Source: Solenopsis invicta (taxonomy: Eukaryota; Arthropoda; Insecta; Hymenoptera; Formicidae). From it: a stretch of 64,000 nucleotides of DNA. The stretch spans positions 2,458,501 through 2,522,500 of the forward strand of contig NC_052678.1 of the NCBI RefSeq assembly GCF_016802725.1, written 5' to 3'. The position numbers and the translations under genes were made by a program. Below the pieces are notes generated by a model that was not told the DNA's origin, did no database searches, and saw only the letters and a list, made by a program, of their open reading frames with translations. Below, piece by piece: positions 12,202 to 23,939 of this stretch (within the stretch, counting starts at the first letter, position 1; the number at the start of each line of letters is the position of its first letter).

Positions 12202-12739
12202 TAAAACTAAAAAATTAAGTTTATGTCTCTCATTTGCAAAATTTTATTAAAATATCGAAAATTTCATAATGCTACGCTTTTTATTGTGCATAGTTTTCTT
12301 ATTAAAAAAATAAAATGTTATTGCATTCATCTAATGACTGCCCGCATACTGCTATATTCCAGAAGTTTTGTAGACTTCAATCAGAAAATAATTAAATTTT
12401 TATAGTTATCATGTTTAAATGTTCTAGTTCCATATCAAAATATTTGATTGTTTTATAATAATCAGAAAATATTCTTTTGTTTATTTTCATTAAAATTTGC
12501 TTAACCAGACCTATCTTGTTGATTCAACCATGATTGTCTTTTTTGCGTGCGACAAATGAGCGATATGTGATTTTGCGGAAATTGTGTATATAATATTTAT
12601 ACATATAGTATAATCATACATGAAATTAATTTATATGCAATTAATCGAAGAACAAAGTGTTTATGTTATTTTTATCGAAATCGAGAAGAAAAATAAAGAA
12701 CGTCGAATTTTGCCAAAATGGTCCAATTTTTTTTTTCGT

Positions 12740-13030
12740 GTAACACATTTCACGCATTTGCACTTTGACTGGGATGTATTTTAAAGCGGCGTTTCGGGCG
12801 GAAATAGTTACCATGAGAGGGAGAAAGAGTGAGAATGAAGTCAGCCGGGCGTGCATGAATGTGCAGAACCGTGAGAAAGAAAACGGCGGCCGGCCATACA
12901 AAGACATCGTAATCGGGTGCACTTATAGTTCAAGGTCGTCTTAGATCATCTCGGATTAACTGCAACGCGCGTTCGCGTCGACATTTAGGCGCATCGATCC
13001 ACTTTTACGGATGCTCTGTCCACTTCAATT
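12740..13030. promoter_or_regulatory. GC-richer island, possible regulatory element
   Basis: About 290 bases with raised CpG contain cgcaacgcgcgttcgcgtcgac-like palindromic CpG clusters near 12962-12982. A 93-codon minus frame covers part of it but has no recognisable composition. Its function is unknown. Confidence 0.3.
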
Positions 13031-13189
13031 TATGAAGAATAGCTTCTAGATAGACACATCTATCTTCTTCAGACATACTTTCATCGCGTTTTGGTAGAAA
13101 GTAGACCTATCAGAATTTCTGTCTTGATTTTCCCTCCGGAAAACTCACCCCAAATCAAATAAAAAAGATTCGTGTGTGACTGAAATACA

Positions 13190-14290
13190 AAAAGCCCACG
13201 CTGCTAATCCCATGATATTAACTACCAGGAAAACCTGGTATTTCCGGGAAATTCCTTTTTTATCCTTGAAAATCGAGGATTTTAATGGAATTTTATTTAA
13301 ACTCACAGAAATTTTGAGAATTTTATTTTTTTTTAAATTCTATCTCTCTGATAAAACTGTTTCTTATAATATTATTTAGTTTTAATATTAGTATTCCGGT
13401 TTCATGACTTTCAAGTCTGTCGAATATGCGGCAAGCAGTTCCAAAAAATAAACCAAAGATTATAAAAATTAAAAATTATTATTCAATACCAAGGACCGCT
13501 GTGATTGACATAGGCCTGCTAATCTTACGTTCGACATTTTCATCAGTCTGAATTTAACTTATTATTGTTCAAATTGTTTCTTTTATCATTTTTTTTCTAA
13601 GTTTTAATAATACAAAATGTCGACCATCGATTAACAATACATATAAGCTATAGACATCCATGAACATTCTTGTGTGACTCACGAGTTTTTATTAAATAAA
13701 AAATACAACAATAAAAGATAGCGTGTTCATCGTTTTAAATTGGCGTGTTTCTGTACTTTTAGTGAGGTAGATCAGTTATACGCAATCTGTGGCCTGCCTA
13801 AGTCTCGGCTATTTTGAAAATAATTTATGCAATTTTGCTTTTATTAAAATAGTAATTTTATTAATACAGTAATAAATAAATGTTTGCAGTTTTATTCTTG
13901 CATTTTTAAGCATTTTTTTTAATTTAAATTTGAAAATAATTTATTTAAATAAATGTGTAAAATGTTTAATTTTTGTAAATTATGTTGACATATTTTATTT
14001 TCTTATTGGCTGAGCCAGATTATTGCGGATAAATCGTTATATATATTCTATTTAATTTATATCATTTTTTTACTTTAATATTCAAATTTAATATTCGAAA
14101 CTCAAGTGGCTTTCCTTTGTGATTAAAGAAAAATAAAAGGCGCGTATAATAAAATAAATTTGTTTCAAAGCTGCATTAAAAAATTCTGTAATCTTACTCC
14201 TGGAATCTTGAATAAAATCAGGAATTCTTACGGAATTTTTATGAAATCTGAATAAATACTCCGTGATCCATTTCATATTATTAAACATGA
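13190..14290. repeat. Old interspersed repeat, family of 21680-22560
   Basis: Several blocks reappear in the same order at 21680-22560. These are gggaaa(tt/ac)..., aaaatgtcgac(c/a)at(c)gattaa, tctgtacttttagtga, and agctgcattaaaaaatt(c/t)(t/g)gtaatctta. The block at 13390-13540 (caagtctg(t)cgaatatgcgg, gac(t)attgacataggcctg) also matches 48770-48870. The copies are heavily diverged, non-coding and without clear termini. Confidence 0.7.
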
Positions 14291-14299
14291 TTTTATTAA

Positions 14300-14560
14300 A
14301 AGAGCGAATAAGATTATGGCAGTTACCTTCGACGAGATTAAGGGCTTGTCGTCATCCAACTTGATGTAGGACGATCGCTATACTTGGCAACAATTGCTAC
14401 AGCATATTGGATCGATGCTAACGTGAATTATGGCTCTTATCGTTGATTATCTCTCTTCTATATGTCGGCCGACCCGTTAAGCACAGGTTAAGAGCAATTG
14501 ACTTCGAGACACTTGGCTTTGAAATCTGAGCTTTCAGGTTTGTCATGCCGTTTGGTGTTT
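14300..14560. other. Unique-looking, less AT-biased patch
   Basis: About 260 bases have near-balanced composition and contain gtcggccgacccg. No sustained ORF is seen, nor repeats found elsewhere in the window. It is a candidate intronic regulatory element only. Confidence 0.2.
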
Positions 14561-14729
14561 CCAAGAAATATACCGCACATAAGACACGATAAAGAAGATA
14601 TTAAGAAACTTGAATGAAGTTTCTCCAAAGATAAATGTGTTCTTTATCATATCTTTATCTGTACGAATAACAGTAAATTTTTTTACGTGGGATGTTCCTG
14701 TAATACAAAGGATGTAATCCCCGAGACAA

Positions 14730-15068
14730 CCCACATAGCACGGGGAACTCTTGGGGAGCTTGTAAAATTTTTTTAAGCTTCAAAAGAACTCGCACGAAGT
14801 TCCCCGGGAGCTCCTACGTCCGCTTTTGAGAGCTTAAATGAAGCTATCTAAGCTTCATTTAAGCTCCCTGAGACCTTCATTTCATCAAGAGAGCTCAGCA
14901 GCCTGAACTCCCAGGGAGCTTATTTCGTCGAGTTTTGGAAGTTCCCTGTGAGTTCAGAAATCTGAACTCCCTAGGAGCTTATTTCGTCGAATTTTGGAAA
15001 CTCCCTAGGAGCTCAGCAATCTCAGAATTCTCTGGAAGCTTAATCGGAGCTTTGTGCTGTTGTGTGGG
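14730..15068. mobile_element. TIR element with internal tandem repeats (CCCACA...AGCAC ends)
   Basis: The left end cccacatagcac is mirrored by gtgctgttgtgtggg at the right. The interior is built of palindromic ggagctt/aagctcc units. It includes two copies of a 59-base tandem unit (ctgaactccc(a/t)(g)ggagcttatttcgtcga) beginning near 14903 and 14962. No ORF is seen. Confidence 0.75.
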
Positions 15069-18000
15069 AATATAAAGAGGATTTTTTAAATCACCCTGCA
15101 TTTATAAATAATATCTCTTTTGTATTGAAAATGACTAAAAATTAAATAATTTTTTTATAAAGTTAAAGAAATAATAAATACGTAGAGGAGAAGGTGGTAT
15201 TTTGGCCATCCATTTATATTTTATGTAATAACTTTGTTAATAAAGTGTTGTGTAACCTTGTTAATAATTATTATTTTATATTGAAACTTAATTATAAACT
15301 TAACATCAAAATGTTTTTTAATAAATTTTATACTCAAAGTTATGAAATATTTATTACATTGAATATTATTTATAAAAGTATAACAACATAGCATATTGAG
15401 TCGAAGAAAAATAAGGGTGGTAACATGGGCTACCATAAAAATAAATTTATAAGTTAGTTTTGTTTAAAAAAGATACAGTATTTTGTTATAAAATTAGGTA
15501 TTTTTTATTTTCTGTGGTTTCGATTTTCCTGCGTTCAGAAACATTAGAAATGTCATTTTATTCTTGTTTAATATTGAACAATAAGGATAAAATGGTCTCC
15601 AATGTTTTTAAACACAGCCTCGTAGAGTGACAATCAATTTATTGAGGAATTATTTCGATGTAAAAATTTCGATGGCAGCTATATTAGCAGCACGTAAATT
15701 ACGTTAGATGACTGTATTAACAAAATGCTCTGCTATTACATAACTTTACATAACTCGAAATGTATACAGCAAAATAAAAAGTCAAATAACAAAAGAAACA
15801 CTCGAGTGTACCCATATAATAGCTCAAGTTTAATAACAATGAAGAAGTATATGTAATTAAATGTTAAAATATATCTAATCTAATATATATCTTGAAAAAG
15901 TTTCGAAATGCTCAAAAATAAAAGTGCCTTATAATAATTATTACTTATTGTGTATTAACATATTAGCGCCGCTATATGATGGCAGGCTATTAAACAAATG
16001 ATTTCCATGAGTAATTACTAGAATTCATCACATAATAACGGAGATTATTCAAGTGGCCGTAATACTTACACGGCCCACAATCACATTTTCCTCTATTTAA
16101 AATGCCAATACTTTAAATGTTTTTAATTCTAAAAATTAGTAAAATAGCCTTTAAAATGGTCCTTCAAACTAGAATATCCCCATAAATCATTTATTCTTCG
16201 CGCACATAAGTATTATATGTGGAAATTTATCAATTTTTTTTTTTGCTACGGGACACCTTTCAAATATCACGAGAAACTCGATGAACTCCGAACTTTTCAC
16301 AGAAATATATTTCTGATAGAAAAATTTACTTTAGAGTGACATTTATGTGCCCGTTACTGTGACTAGGACACACACTATATCATGTGGATCTATTTGGAAA
16401 ATTGAATATGAATATTTTATTTACATTATCCACCATTCTGCTGCTGTACGTGACATTTAAAATACTATATTTTTCAAGCACTGTGATTAAAACAGTCTGT
16501 TTCACGCACCGATTTTTTCCATGTCATATTTTGTTTGTTCCACTTATTTTCATTATTTAACAAGTCGTATGGAAAGTCAATTCCGTTTGTATTTTTCGAT
16601 GAGATTTTATAATAAACGAAAGATGCCAACAGAATCGCGATTGAAAATTCCCAACAATAAGTCAAATATTCGCAGTTTCGAGTTCCTATAGTTACGTAAT
16701 AAATGCTGTAGGCGATTTCGCTTTTATGAAATTGCGAATAACATCATTCATATCATCGCGTGACATTGTATCTTTCACGAAAGAATTTAATCCTTGATCC
16801 TTCTTCAGATCATATAACTCCAATAATTGTGATTACTGAGTTATCGATCATTCGAATATTGATTAATAAGATATTTATTTAACTAATTATTTTCGATTTA
16901 CATTTAAATGTTGCTGCGCAGGATATGCTTTAACCATATTATTGAAGTAGAATATTCATTATCTGGAAGTATTTGGAAAATGTGAGATTCTCAAGAAATT
17001 GTTATTAAAAATCTTTTCAAAGATATTATGTTTATTTTATAAGTATTATATCTTTGATGCTGAAGTATGTGATGTTTTCTTTGAAGATTTCAAGTTTTTA
17101 TATAAGTTTTTTAGATTTTCAAATAAGCTTTGTTTTTAATTTTTTTTTCCAGTTATGCTGAAGACTTTTTACAGTGTTTTTGTTTTATAGCTATAAAATT
17201 TTTTTACTTTTTTCTAATTTTAATTAGAAAGAAATCTTAATCTTTTCTGATTTAATATTTAAAATGGATAGCATTTAATCTGTTCTATTTGGTCATACGA
17301 ATAGCAAAAATCTAAGAATTTATTTAAATTAGTTTTAAGAAAGCACTCGAATTTTGCTTTGAAAACTCAGGGAATTTTTAGAGAAAACTTTCTAAGAATG
17401 ATGATGAATGACTCTTTGAATAGATATAAAGTCATAATTTTAATTAATTGCGAAATTATATTTTGATTATTCAAAGATTTTGATAAATAGAAATATATTT
17501 CAAGTTGATATTAAAATGGATAATTCAACTCTTGATCAATTTCACATGGATTTTAGTCAATAAACAAATACAAAATTTAGTTACTAATATGTAATACATA
17601 TTATAGTTATCCATAATATTTAATTATTTAATGTTTCTATCATTTATACATACATGTCTAAAATAAACTAAAATTGTGAATGATGGTACAAAAAATGCTC
17701 GTTTCTCTTAATTTGACTACTTAAATTTTTATCATGAATGATCCATTTGATGAAACATTTTTTAGTGCATAATGTGCAAAGTTATATGTCCTTGGAACAA
17801 TTCAAAAGAGTTATATGCTTGTACGTACACTTGCAAATATTTTACAATACTTTTTCTTTATTTTGAATAAATAATATTGTAGCGAAATATTGTTTTTTAA
17901 ACAAAATAAATTTTTTTAATTTTTTTAAAGGGAGGGGCCATTGCAAGTGTAGTGTTATCATATTTTTATAAATAATATTCTAAGTATTAAATATTTCATA

Positions 18001-19380
18001 GTTTTAAATTTAGAATCGATTGTACAACATAATGACGAATATAATCGTTGAGTTTTCAATTCAAAATATTAATTACTAACAAAGATATTGTATAAAATAT
18101 AAAAAGACAACCGTATTACCACTTTCTTCTCTTATAAAGTGTTTTTAAATATATCAGCTGATAAACTTATATATTCAGCTTGAACGACAAAATATGATTA
18201 TTTATGAAATCTGATGTTCATGGTCACGTAATTAGGATTCAACACATTCAGTGTGATGTAAATACATGTTTTGCTGTAAACACGCTTGTTTGCGCACGCT
18301 TTAGTAATAAATCCTTTCTCTTTCTCTTTAATTTTTTTTTGTATTAACGAGAAAGAAATTGTAAATACGGATATGATTTATTTTCACCTTAGATAAATGA
18401 TTTACACTTTGTATAATGTTTGTTCACATAGAATTATTTATAAATTTTTTAAAAAATTAATAGCTTAGCGAAAAAGGAATGTATTTTGTTTTTAAAATAA
18501 AATATTTGTATTTAACTCCTTGAATGTGGGATCTCAAAATGTAAAGTAGATCCAAAATGTTTAATATTTGTGTGTATGGATTTAGATGATAATTTATGTA
18601 TTAAGATTTTCGAGATCACTGAATAGAAATTTGATGTTAGAATTTCAAATGCGGATTTAATATGGTGCAAAATTTGTTCTAAAATAAATAATATTAATAA
18701 TGTTGTTTTGTACTTTAATACTTTCGAGATTGAATATGATAAATTAACATGCTATGTAAATTTTAAGATGGTGAATTGAGCATAATGGAAAATTTTACAA
18801 AATTTGAAATAAATCAATGTATAAAATAAAATTTTTTTTTGCATCTTTACGTGTTACTATTTTTGAAATTGTTGATTACGAATTCAATATTAGAATTACA
18901 AATGTAATTTTGTTTCAATTGTTTACAATAAGTTTTTAAAAATATAATTTTGCCATATTGAGTTTTTAATATCTAATTTAGAAATTTTTATTTTAAATGA
19001 ATACGTAACTCTACGAATCTCTTTATAGTTATTTAAAATAATTCATCACATTTATTTAAAAAAATACTTAAAAATTTTGTGACTTTTAAAGCCGTCATTT
19101 TGAATTCGTATTAAATTTAGAAATTTTAACTAAAAATTCGAAATCTCTTAAAAATAATAAGACACGTAAAAAACTATTTTAACAATAAAACATAAGAAAC
19201 TGTTTTCATAACCAATTTTAATAATATTTATAAAAAAATGAGTAATTTGTGCATCTTATATCGATTTTTACAAATGTAGATTAACTTTAATCTCAACTTA
19301 CTCTTAATTCTTGTAACCAGAAAAAAATAAAGATTAAGTTAAACCAAGATTGAAGTTAATCTAAATACATTGATAGAAAT
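15069..19380. other. AT-rich non-coding stretch
   Basis: No gene is supported. It is mostly A/T low-complexity sequence with diverged repeat pieces: 16980-17100 resembles 23340-23470, and 18520-19120 is a repeat copy listed separately. The region just upstream of the profilin exon is expected to be intron. Confidence 0.6.
18520..19120 (+). repeat. Interspersed repeat, copy 1
   Basis: It matches 26385-27060 in order and orientation through phrases such as gggatctcaaa, ttagatgataa(a)tta, cgagatcactgaata, aatttgatg(t/c)tagaatttcaaat and gac(t)tttaaagccg. It is old, non-coding and of unknown class. Confidence 0.8.
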
Positions 19381-19665
19381 AGATGTTACACGTCATCCAT
19401 ACTCCGAACATGAGACGATACTATGATTCTGCGCTAGTTAAGTTTATGCGCCTATAGACGTCATGCATACTGAGGGATTAAATTACATTCGTAGCTAAAT
19501 GAAAATTGACACTGAATAATTACGGGATTTCTACGATAAGCGAGGCCGTATCATTCTTAGGCAACTTCCAGGATACACATACGTGAAAGAATATATTGAT
19601 ATTTCCGCGTATATAGCTTATTAAGTATGACATCACGCTGTCACTGCATATACTGATAAGTATTC

Positions 19666-19684
19666 TCTTTATTTCTAGGTAAGT
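19666..19684 (+). promoter_or_regulatory. Profilin 3' splice site overlapping a donor consensus
   Basis: The acceptor reads ctttatttctag and the exon begins GTAAGT, encoding Val-Ser. The junction AG|GTAAGT is therefore both a good acceptor and a perfect donor consensus, as in recursive or dual-specificity splice sites. Confidence 0.75.
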
Positions 19685-19948
19685 AAAGAAGAGCTCGCGA
19701 AATTAGTCCAGAGTTTCGAAGAGCAAGACATCCTGACGTCGTCGGGGGTTACCTTAGCCGGCAATAGGTACATCTACCTGTCGGGCACGGACCGTGTGAT
19801 AAGGGCAAAACTTGGCAAAGTCGGCGTCCACTGCATGAAGACGACGCAAGCCGTAGTTGTTTCCCTGTACGAGGACCCCATACAGCCACAGCAAGCCGCA
19901 TCTGTCGTTGAAAAACTGGGCGAATACCTCGTGTCCTGCGGCTATTAG
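19679..19948 (+). CDS. chic: Profilin (chickadee), last coding exon
   Basis: This exon encodes 89 residues and the stop of an insect profilin, the small actin-monomer-binding protein. Profilin delivers ATP-actin to growing filament ends and binds poly-proline and phosphoinositides. The frame starts VSKEELAKLV, passes through the family's central LAGNRYIYLSG and HCMKTTQAVV segments and ends EKLGEYLVSCGY before TAG. By comparison with the roughly 126-residue insect proteins it covers about residues 38-126. The first roughly 37 residues, including the N-terminal tryptophan-bearing segment that completes the poly-proline site, are missing. I could not find them in the window, so at least one coding exon lies upstream, probably before position 1. 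The exon starts after a pyrimidine-rich tract ending tttctag, in phase 0. No frameshift or missing conserved residue is seen. Codon use is GC-rich against an AT-rich background, as expected for a highly expressed cytoskeletal gene under purifying selection. Confidence 0.96.
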   Translation, partial: VSKEELAKLVQSFEEQDILTSSGVTLAGNRYIYLSGTDRVIRAKLGKVGVHCMKTTQAVVVSLYEDPIQPQQAASVVEKLGEYLVSCGY

Positions 19949-20145
19949 GTCAGTATGACGACAGCTTTTGTTTGAAGTAATCGTTGCGATGTAATCATAA
20001 ACAGTTGGCGCTTTATTATGAAAATCCCAAGGTAGGTGTAGGGTGAAACCTTTCTTATCAAAGGGTTCTTCGCTATGGGAGATATTTATTTTTGCATACT
20101 TTACGCGCAAAGGGATTCAACTTTCATAAAGGCAGCGAAATAAAC
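19949..20145 (+). promoter_or_regulatory. Profilin 3' UTR with polyadenylation signal
   Basis: The canonical AATAAA at 20139-20144 lies about 190 bases after the profilin stop and is the first good one in this sense. The segment is mixed-composition sequence with no ORF. Cleavage would be expected shortly after 20155. Longer 3' ends cannot be excluded. Confidence 0.6.
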
Positions 20146-20159
20146 TGCATTAATCCTTT

Positions 20160-20702
20160 TTCTCTAAATTTGCCTCTAGAGACTCTTTTCATCTCTTACG
20201 AACAAAAACTTCCTTCGCTGTTCTCTTTACGATATATCATAAGATTTAATTAATTCTATAAATATACGTGCAACGATCTTTGTGAGCCAGACATTGTAAA
20301 AGATACTAAATAATTTGAACAATTAAAAAATGTCACGAGTATCAGTGAATTAATATGGTAATATTATAGAGTGTTAATAAAAATTATTATGCGTACCGAA
20401 ATTAAGTATATATTATTGAAATTGTATTAGTGTAGGTTTTTGATCGGCAAAATTTATTTCTCGTAAACACTCTTTGATTCAATTACTAATTCATGATATT
20501 TAAGATTTATTAAGAAAAACAGTGCTAAAATTTCACGATTTATAAAAATTTTATACTCAAAGAAATTCAATTTTTTTATTAAATTGAAAAAATGTTAAAA
20601 AAAGATTCAGAGTAAAGACATTTGGTAACAAATATTTTTCTCCATAGGATGAATTATACAAGATTAAAATATTGATCGAACTTACCTATACATATCTTAC
20701 CT
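20160..20702. other. AT-rich sequence downstream of profilin
   Basis: No gene is seen. Its right edge contains the left copy of a 15-bp target-site duplication (20688-20702) belonging to the adjoining retroelement. Confidence 0.6.
20688..20702 (+). repeat. Target-site duplication, left copy
   Basis: The 15 bases atacatatcttacct are identical to 21290-21304. Confidence 0.9.
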
Positions 20703-21289
20703 TTTCTTCTTCTTCTTCCCTCTCTCTCTTTTTTTTTTTTTTTTTTTTTGTGTAACGGAGGGGAAATGCGTTACCGCATACCCCAGACCTCGGGGGAGGC
20801 CTGGTGGTTATGTGGGGCTCTCCCTCGCCAGCGACATGCCGGCGAGGGCCTACCCACTAAAACCCCTCCGGGTGTCCTGCCCTGGTCCATGACTGGGTGG
20901 CTCCGGGAACGCGTGCAGTATACTTTCGGAGCCCCCCGGACCCAGTCAGCTTGGTGGCCGACTCGTCTCGCCAGGGGCGCCTTAGCGGTAGGCACCTCTG
21001 GCAGGGCTTAAGGCCTAGTCTGCCTTAGGTCGGGGGGGGAAGGACACCGTCCCCCCCCCGCCTCTTCCCCTGTTAGTGTTTGGGGGTACAGGCCCGGGGG
21101 TCCGGCCCCCGCCGGATGGTTCCCGGGCCTAGCTGCACCTTTTTTTTTTGTCGGTGCGAGCTCTCAGATTGCTCTCGTAAGGGGAGGGGGCATTTGCCCC
21201 ACTCCCCTCGCCCCGGCGAGACTGGGAGGGCCATCCCTCCTGAACGAGAGGGAGACCCTCCCCCCGATGTCACGGAGGGTCAGCTCCGG
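20703..21289 (-). mobile_element. GC-rich retroelement insertion with 15-bp target-site duplication
   Basis: A 587-base GC-rich block is flanked by a perfect direct repeat atacatatcttacct (20688-20702 and 21290-21304). Its left edge is a pyrimidine microsatellite and a poly-T run of about 21 bases, so on the minus strand it ends in poly(A). Target duplication plus poly(A) is the signature of LINE-driven target-primed integration. An internal A9 tract (about 21140-21150, minus sense) splits it into two parts, as in a dimeric SINE or a chimeric insertion. Minus frames of 66-74 codons cross it, but no reverse transcriptase motif is seen. It is either the 3' end of a 5'-truncated LINE, possibly R1-like, or a SINE using that LINE's tail. 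No clear pol III boxes were found, which favours the LINE-tail reading. Confidence 0.85.
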
Positions 21290-21304
21290 ATACATATCTT
21301 ACCT
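21290..21304 (+). repeat. Target-site duplication, right copy
   Basis: Identical to 20688-20702. The lack of any mismatch indicates a recent insertion. Confidence 0.9.
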
Positions 21305-22640
21305 CAATTGTTCGTTCACGTATAAAATCGAGGTTAATATCCTCGATGATACCTTCTATACTTTATGGATGATTAAACTAAAAAAGAAAAAAAAATTAAT
21401 TGTAATTTAAGTCTCGAATATTGCTTGTAAAACCAAGAATTTTCTTGAAATGGGAAAGTTTGAAAGTTTTGAATCTCTAGATAATTTTCTGGAAGTTCTT
21501 GAATATTTAAGATATTTAAAATGATTAAAAATGAGATTAAATAAGAAAGTATTCATACATAAGACAGAAAGCGAATTGCAATAATAATGAAAATGTATAT
21601 AAAAAAGAAACCTTGAATTTTAAAATATTCAAGAGCTTTTTGATGTTGCAAATATATTCAAGACAGAGCATAGACTATTTGAAAAAACCGGGAAAACTTG
21701 GGATTTTATTGGTACTTAGGGAAATTTTTGAAATTTTACTTTTAAATTTAAATTTTATCTCTTTCTTTCTGACCAAATTATTTTTTTACTTTTTTCTTGA
21801 CAGCAAAATGTCGACAATTGATTAATAATAAATAAAGCATTCACGTACATTTTTAACTGGCCACTTTTTATTTAAAAATAAATGAAAGACAATACATCGT
21901 TCTATAATAAATCGGTGTTGTATGTTTTAATCACTTTTCGAATTCTGTACTTCTAGTGAACTAGATGTGAGTACTGCGGAAAGATCGTTATATGCTATTC
22001 AGTTAAAGGTGTGCAAATAGCTCGAATTCGAATCGAACCATAATAAATTCAATATGATTTGTTTGCAAACCCGAAAGGTTCGAATTTGGAGAGTTCGAGA
22101 ATTTCGAATTGATCGCTTATTAATAATTGTTTCTATCTAGTAATTGTTTCTATCTATATAATATCTATTGTAAATTTTTATTTAATATGTCATTTTTTAA
22201 AAATTATTTTCTAAAAAATTATTTTCTAAAATTCTTGTGATTAATTCTCTCATCTATTAAAGATTTCCAATGTAATCGAAAATACTTTATTACGTTCAAA
22301 ATAGTGTATAATATAAATTGATTCAAATTCGATTCGTATTCTAATCAAAGAGACTCGATTCAATTTTACTTCACAAATGCTTGATTCGTACACCTCTACA
22401 TTTAGTCATATTATTTGTTTTTATTAAACATTAAAAAATGCATAATGAAATAAATTCATTTCGGAGCTGCATTAAAAAATTTGGTAATCTTACCTGGAGT
22501 TTTGAATAAAATTCCTGGATAAATGCTGGAATGCACAGAGAATTCTTTTACAAAATTTGGGGAAACACTCTGCAAGAATTTTCAACTTTTTATTTATTAA
22601 TTGGAAAATATTCGAAACTATTCTAAATTTTCATATGTTT
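21305..22640. repeat. AT-rich stretch containing second copy of the 13190 repeat family
   Basis: 21680-22560 is colinear with 13236-14260 (see that entry). The part between about 22020 and 22400, rich in ttcgaattcgaa-like palindromes, is not shared and may be a separate old insertion. No gene is seen. Confidence 0.65.
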
Positions 22641-22644
22641 AAAG

Positions 22645-23055
22645 TGATCCAATGTGTCTTAGGCCCATCGCTACCTGTGCGACGTGGTTGGATTAACGCG
22701 ACGTTTATTCATGATTCTCCTCGCACGGTCGCTTCGATTTAACCGGCAAGCTTTCCTCCCACGTCGCTACGGGCTTATCATTATCGGCTTGTCACTCAAT
22801 ACTCGTCCCGCGAATATTCGCACATGCCTCTATTGTACCGTTGTGCGTTTTCGCGCGCGCACGTCAAGCTGCTTCTACAATCGGAAAAATGTTCTACCTT
22901 CAGTCGAGTCGTTGCTTCGCGTATTCGAATGCTCGTGTTTGCCTATGTTCTTACAATTCGCGTAAATTACAATCGACAGCAGCCCAGAGAAATGCAAACA
23001 CCCTCAGCCATAAGAAATCGATCAAGCGATATATTCCGGCTTTCAAGATAAAATA
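22645..23055. other. CpG-rich island without recognised gene
   Basis: About 400 bases are GC-enriched with many CpGs. Plus frames of 61-93 codons overlap one another and none carries recognisable motifs. They are more likely compositional than coding. A regulatory element, non-coding exon or decayed insertion is possible. Confidence 0.35.
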
Positions 23056-23059
23056 CGTT

Positions 23060-23935
23060 AGTTTTTATCAATTTCGAAAATTTTAATATAATAATAATAG
23101 AAGAGTAATTCTAGTGAAATTAGTAAAGTAAGTTTAGCACAGCGATGTTTTCAAGCGCCAAATATTATCAATCTGTTAGAAAAATTTATTTTATTCTCAT
23201 TTTTATCTATTATAACTTTTTTAATAAGGTATTACATTTTTTTAGACTATTGATAAGTGTATTAATTAAAAATTTAATGACGTTCTCATTTTTTATTTAT
23301 ATTTATTATAATAAAGATGTATCGTAAATTAATTATTAAAGGACTGTATCTATAAATCTATTATCTGGAAAATTTAGAAAGTTAGTGTTCTCAAGGAATT
23401 TTTTCGAAAATTAAGAAATTTTTGCCGAAATTATTTTTTTTATGATATTAGTTTTATTTTGAGAAATCATAATGTTATATGCTATATTTATGGTACTTAA
23501 ATATTATTTGAATTTTCTAGATTTTTATATGAGTTTTGTTTTGTCTTAAAAGACTTCTCTCTGATATTTAATGACACTTTTTTAGTTTTTATAAAGCTTT
23601 GTCAGCTTCTATAGAACTTTTCTTGTTATACTTGTTAAAAATAGAAAAATAAAAAATCTTATACGACACGTATGAAATATTTAATCTATAAATATCTCTT
23701 TTCTTTTTAATAATTTTTTACTATATTGATGCTTGCAACGAATCGCTTTTTATCTTTTCTTGAATATAAAAAAAAGGCCGAGAGGAAACGAGATAATAAA
23801 ATTGATTTTAGATTTGCATCTCGAAAATATATTATCTAAAAGTTGGAATATAAAATAAAATTTCCTGAAAAATCAAAGAACTTTCAAGGAATTTTTTCAT
23901 GTAGACACCTTATTCTACCGAACTTTTAGATACAT
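23060..23935. other. AT-rich stretch with diverged repeat
   Basis: 23340-23470 resembles 16980-17100 (shared ctggaa, tctcaaggaatt/tctcaagaaatt, tatgttta/tgatatta). No gene is seen. Confidence 0.55.
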
Positions 23936-23939
23936 TATA

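Noticed and set aside
19754..20110. 118-codon minus-strand frame across the profilin exon
   Set aside because: It is antisense to clear profilin coding sequence and has no independent signal.
20748..21325. Several 66-87-codon frames in the GC-rich insert
   Set aside because: The insert is a retroelement with target duplication and poly(A); the frames are by-products and show no reverse transcriptase or endonuclease motif.
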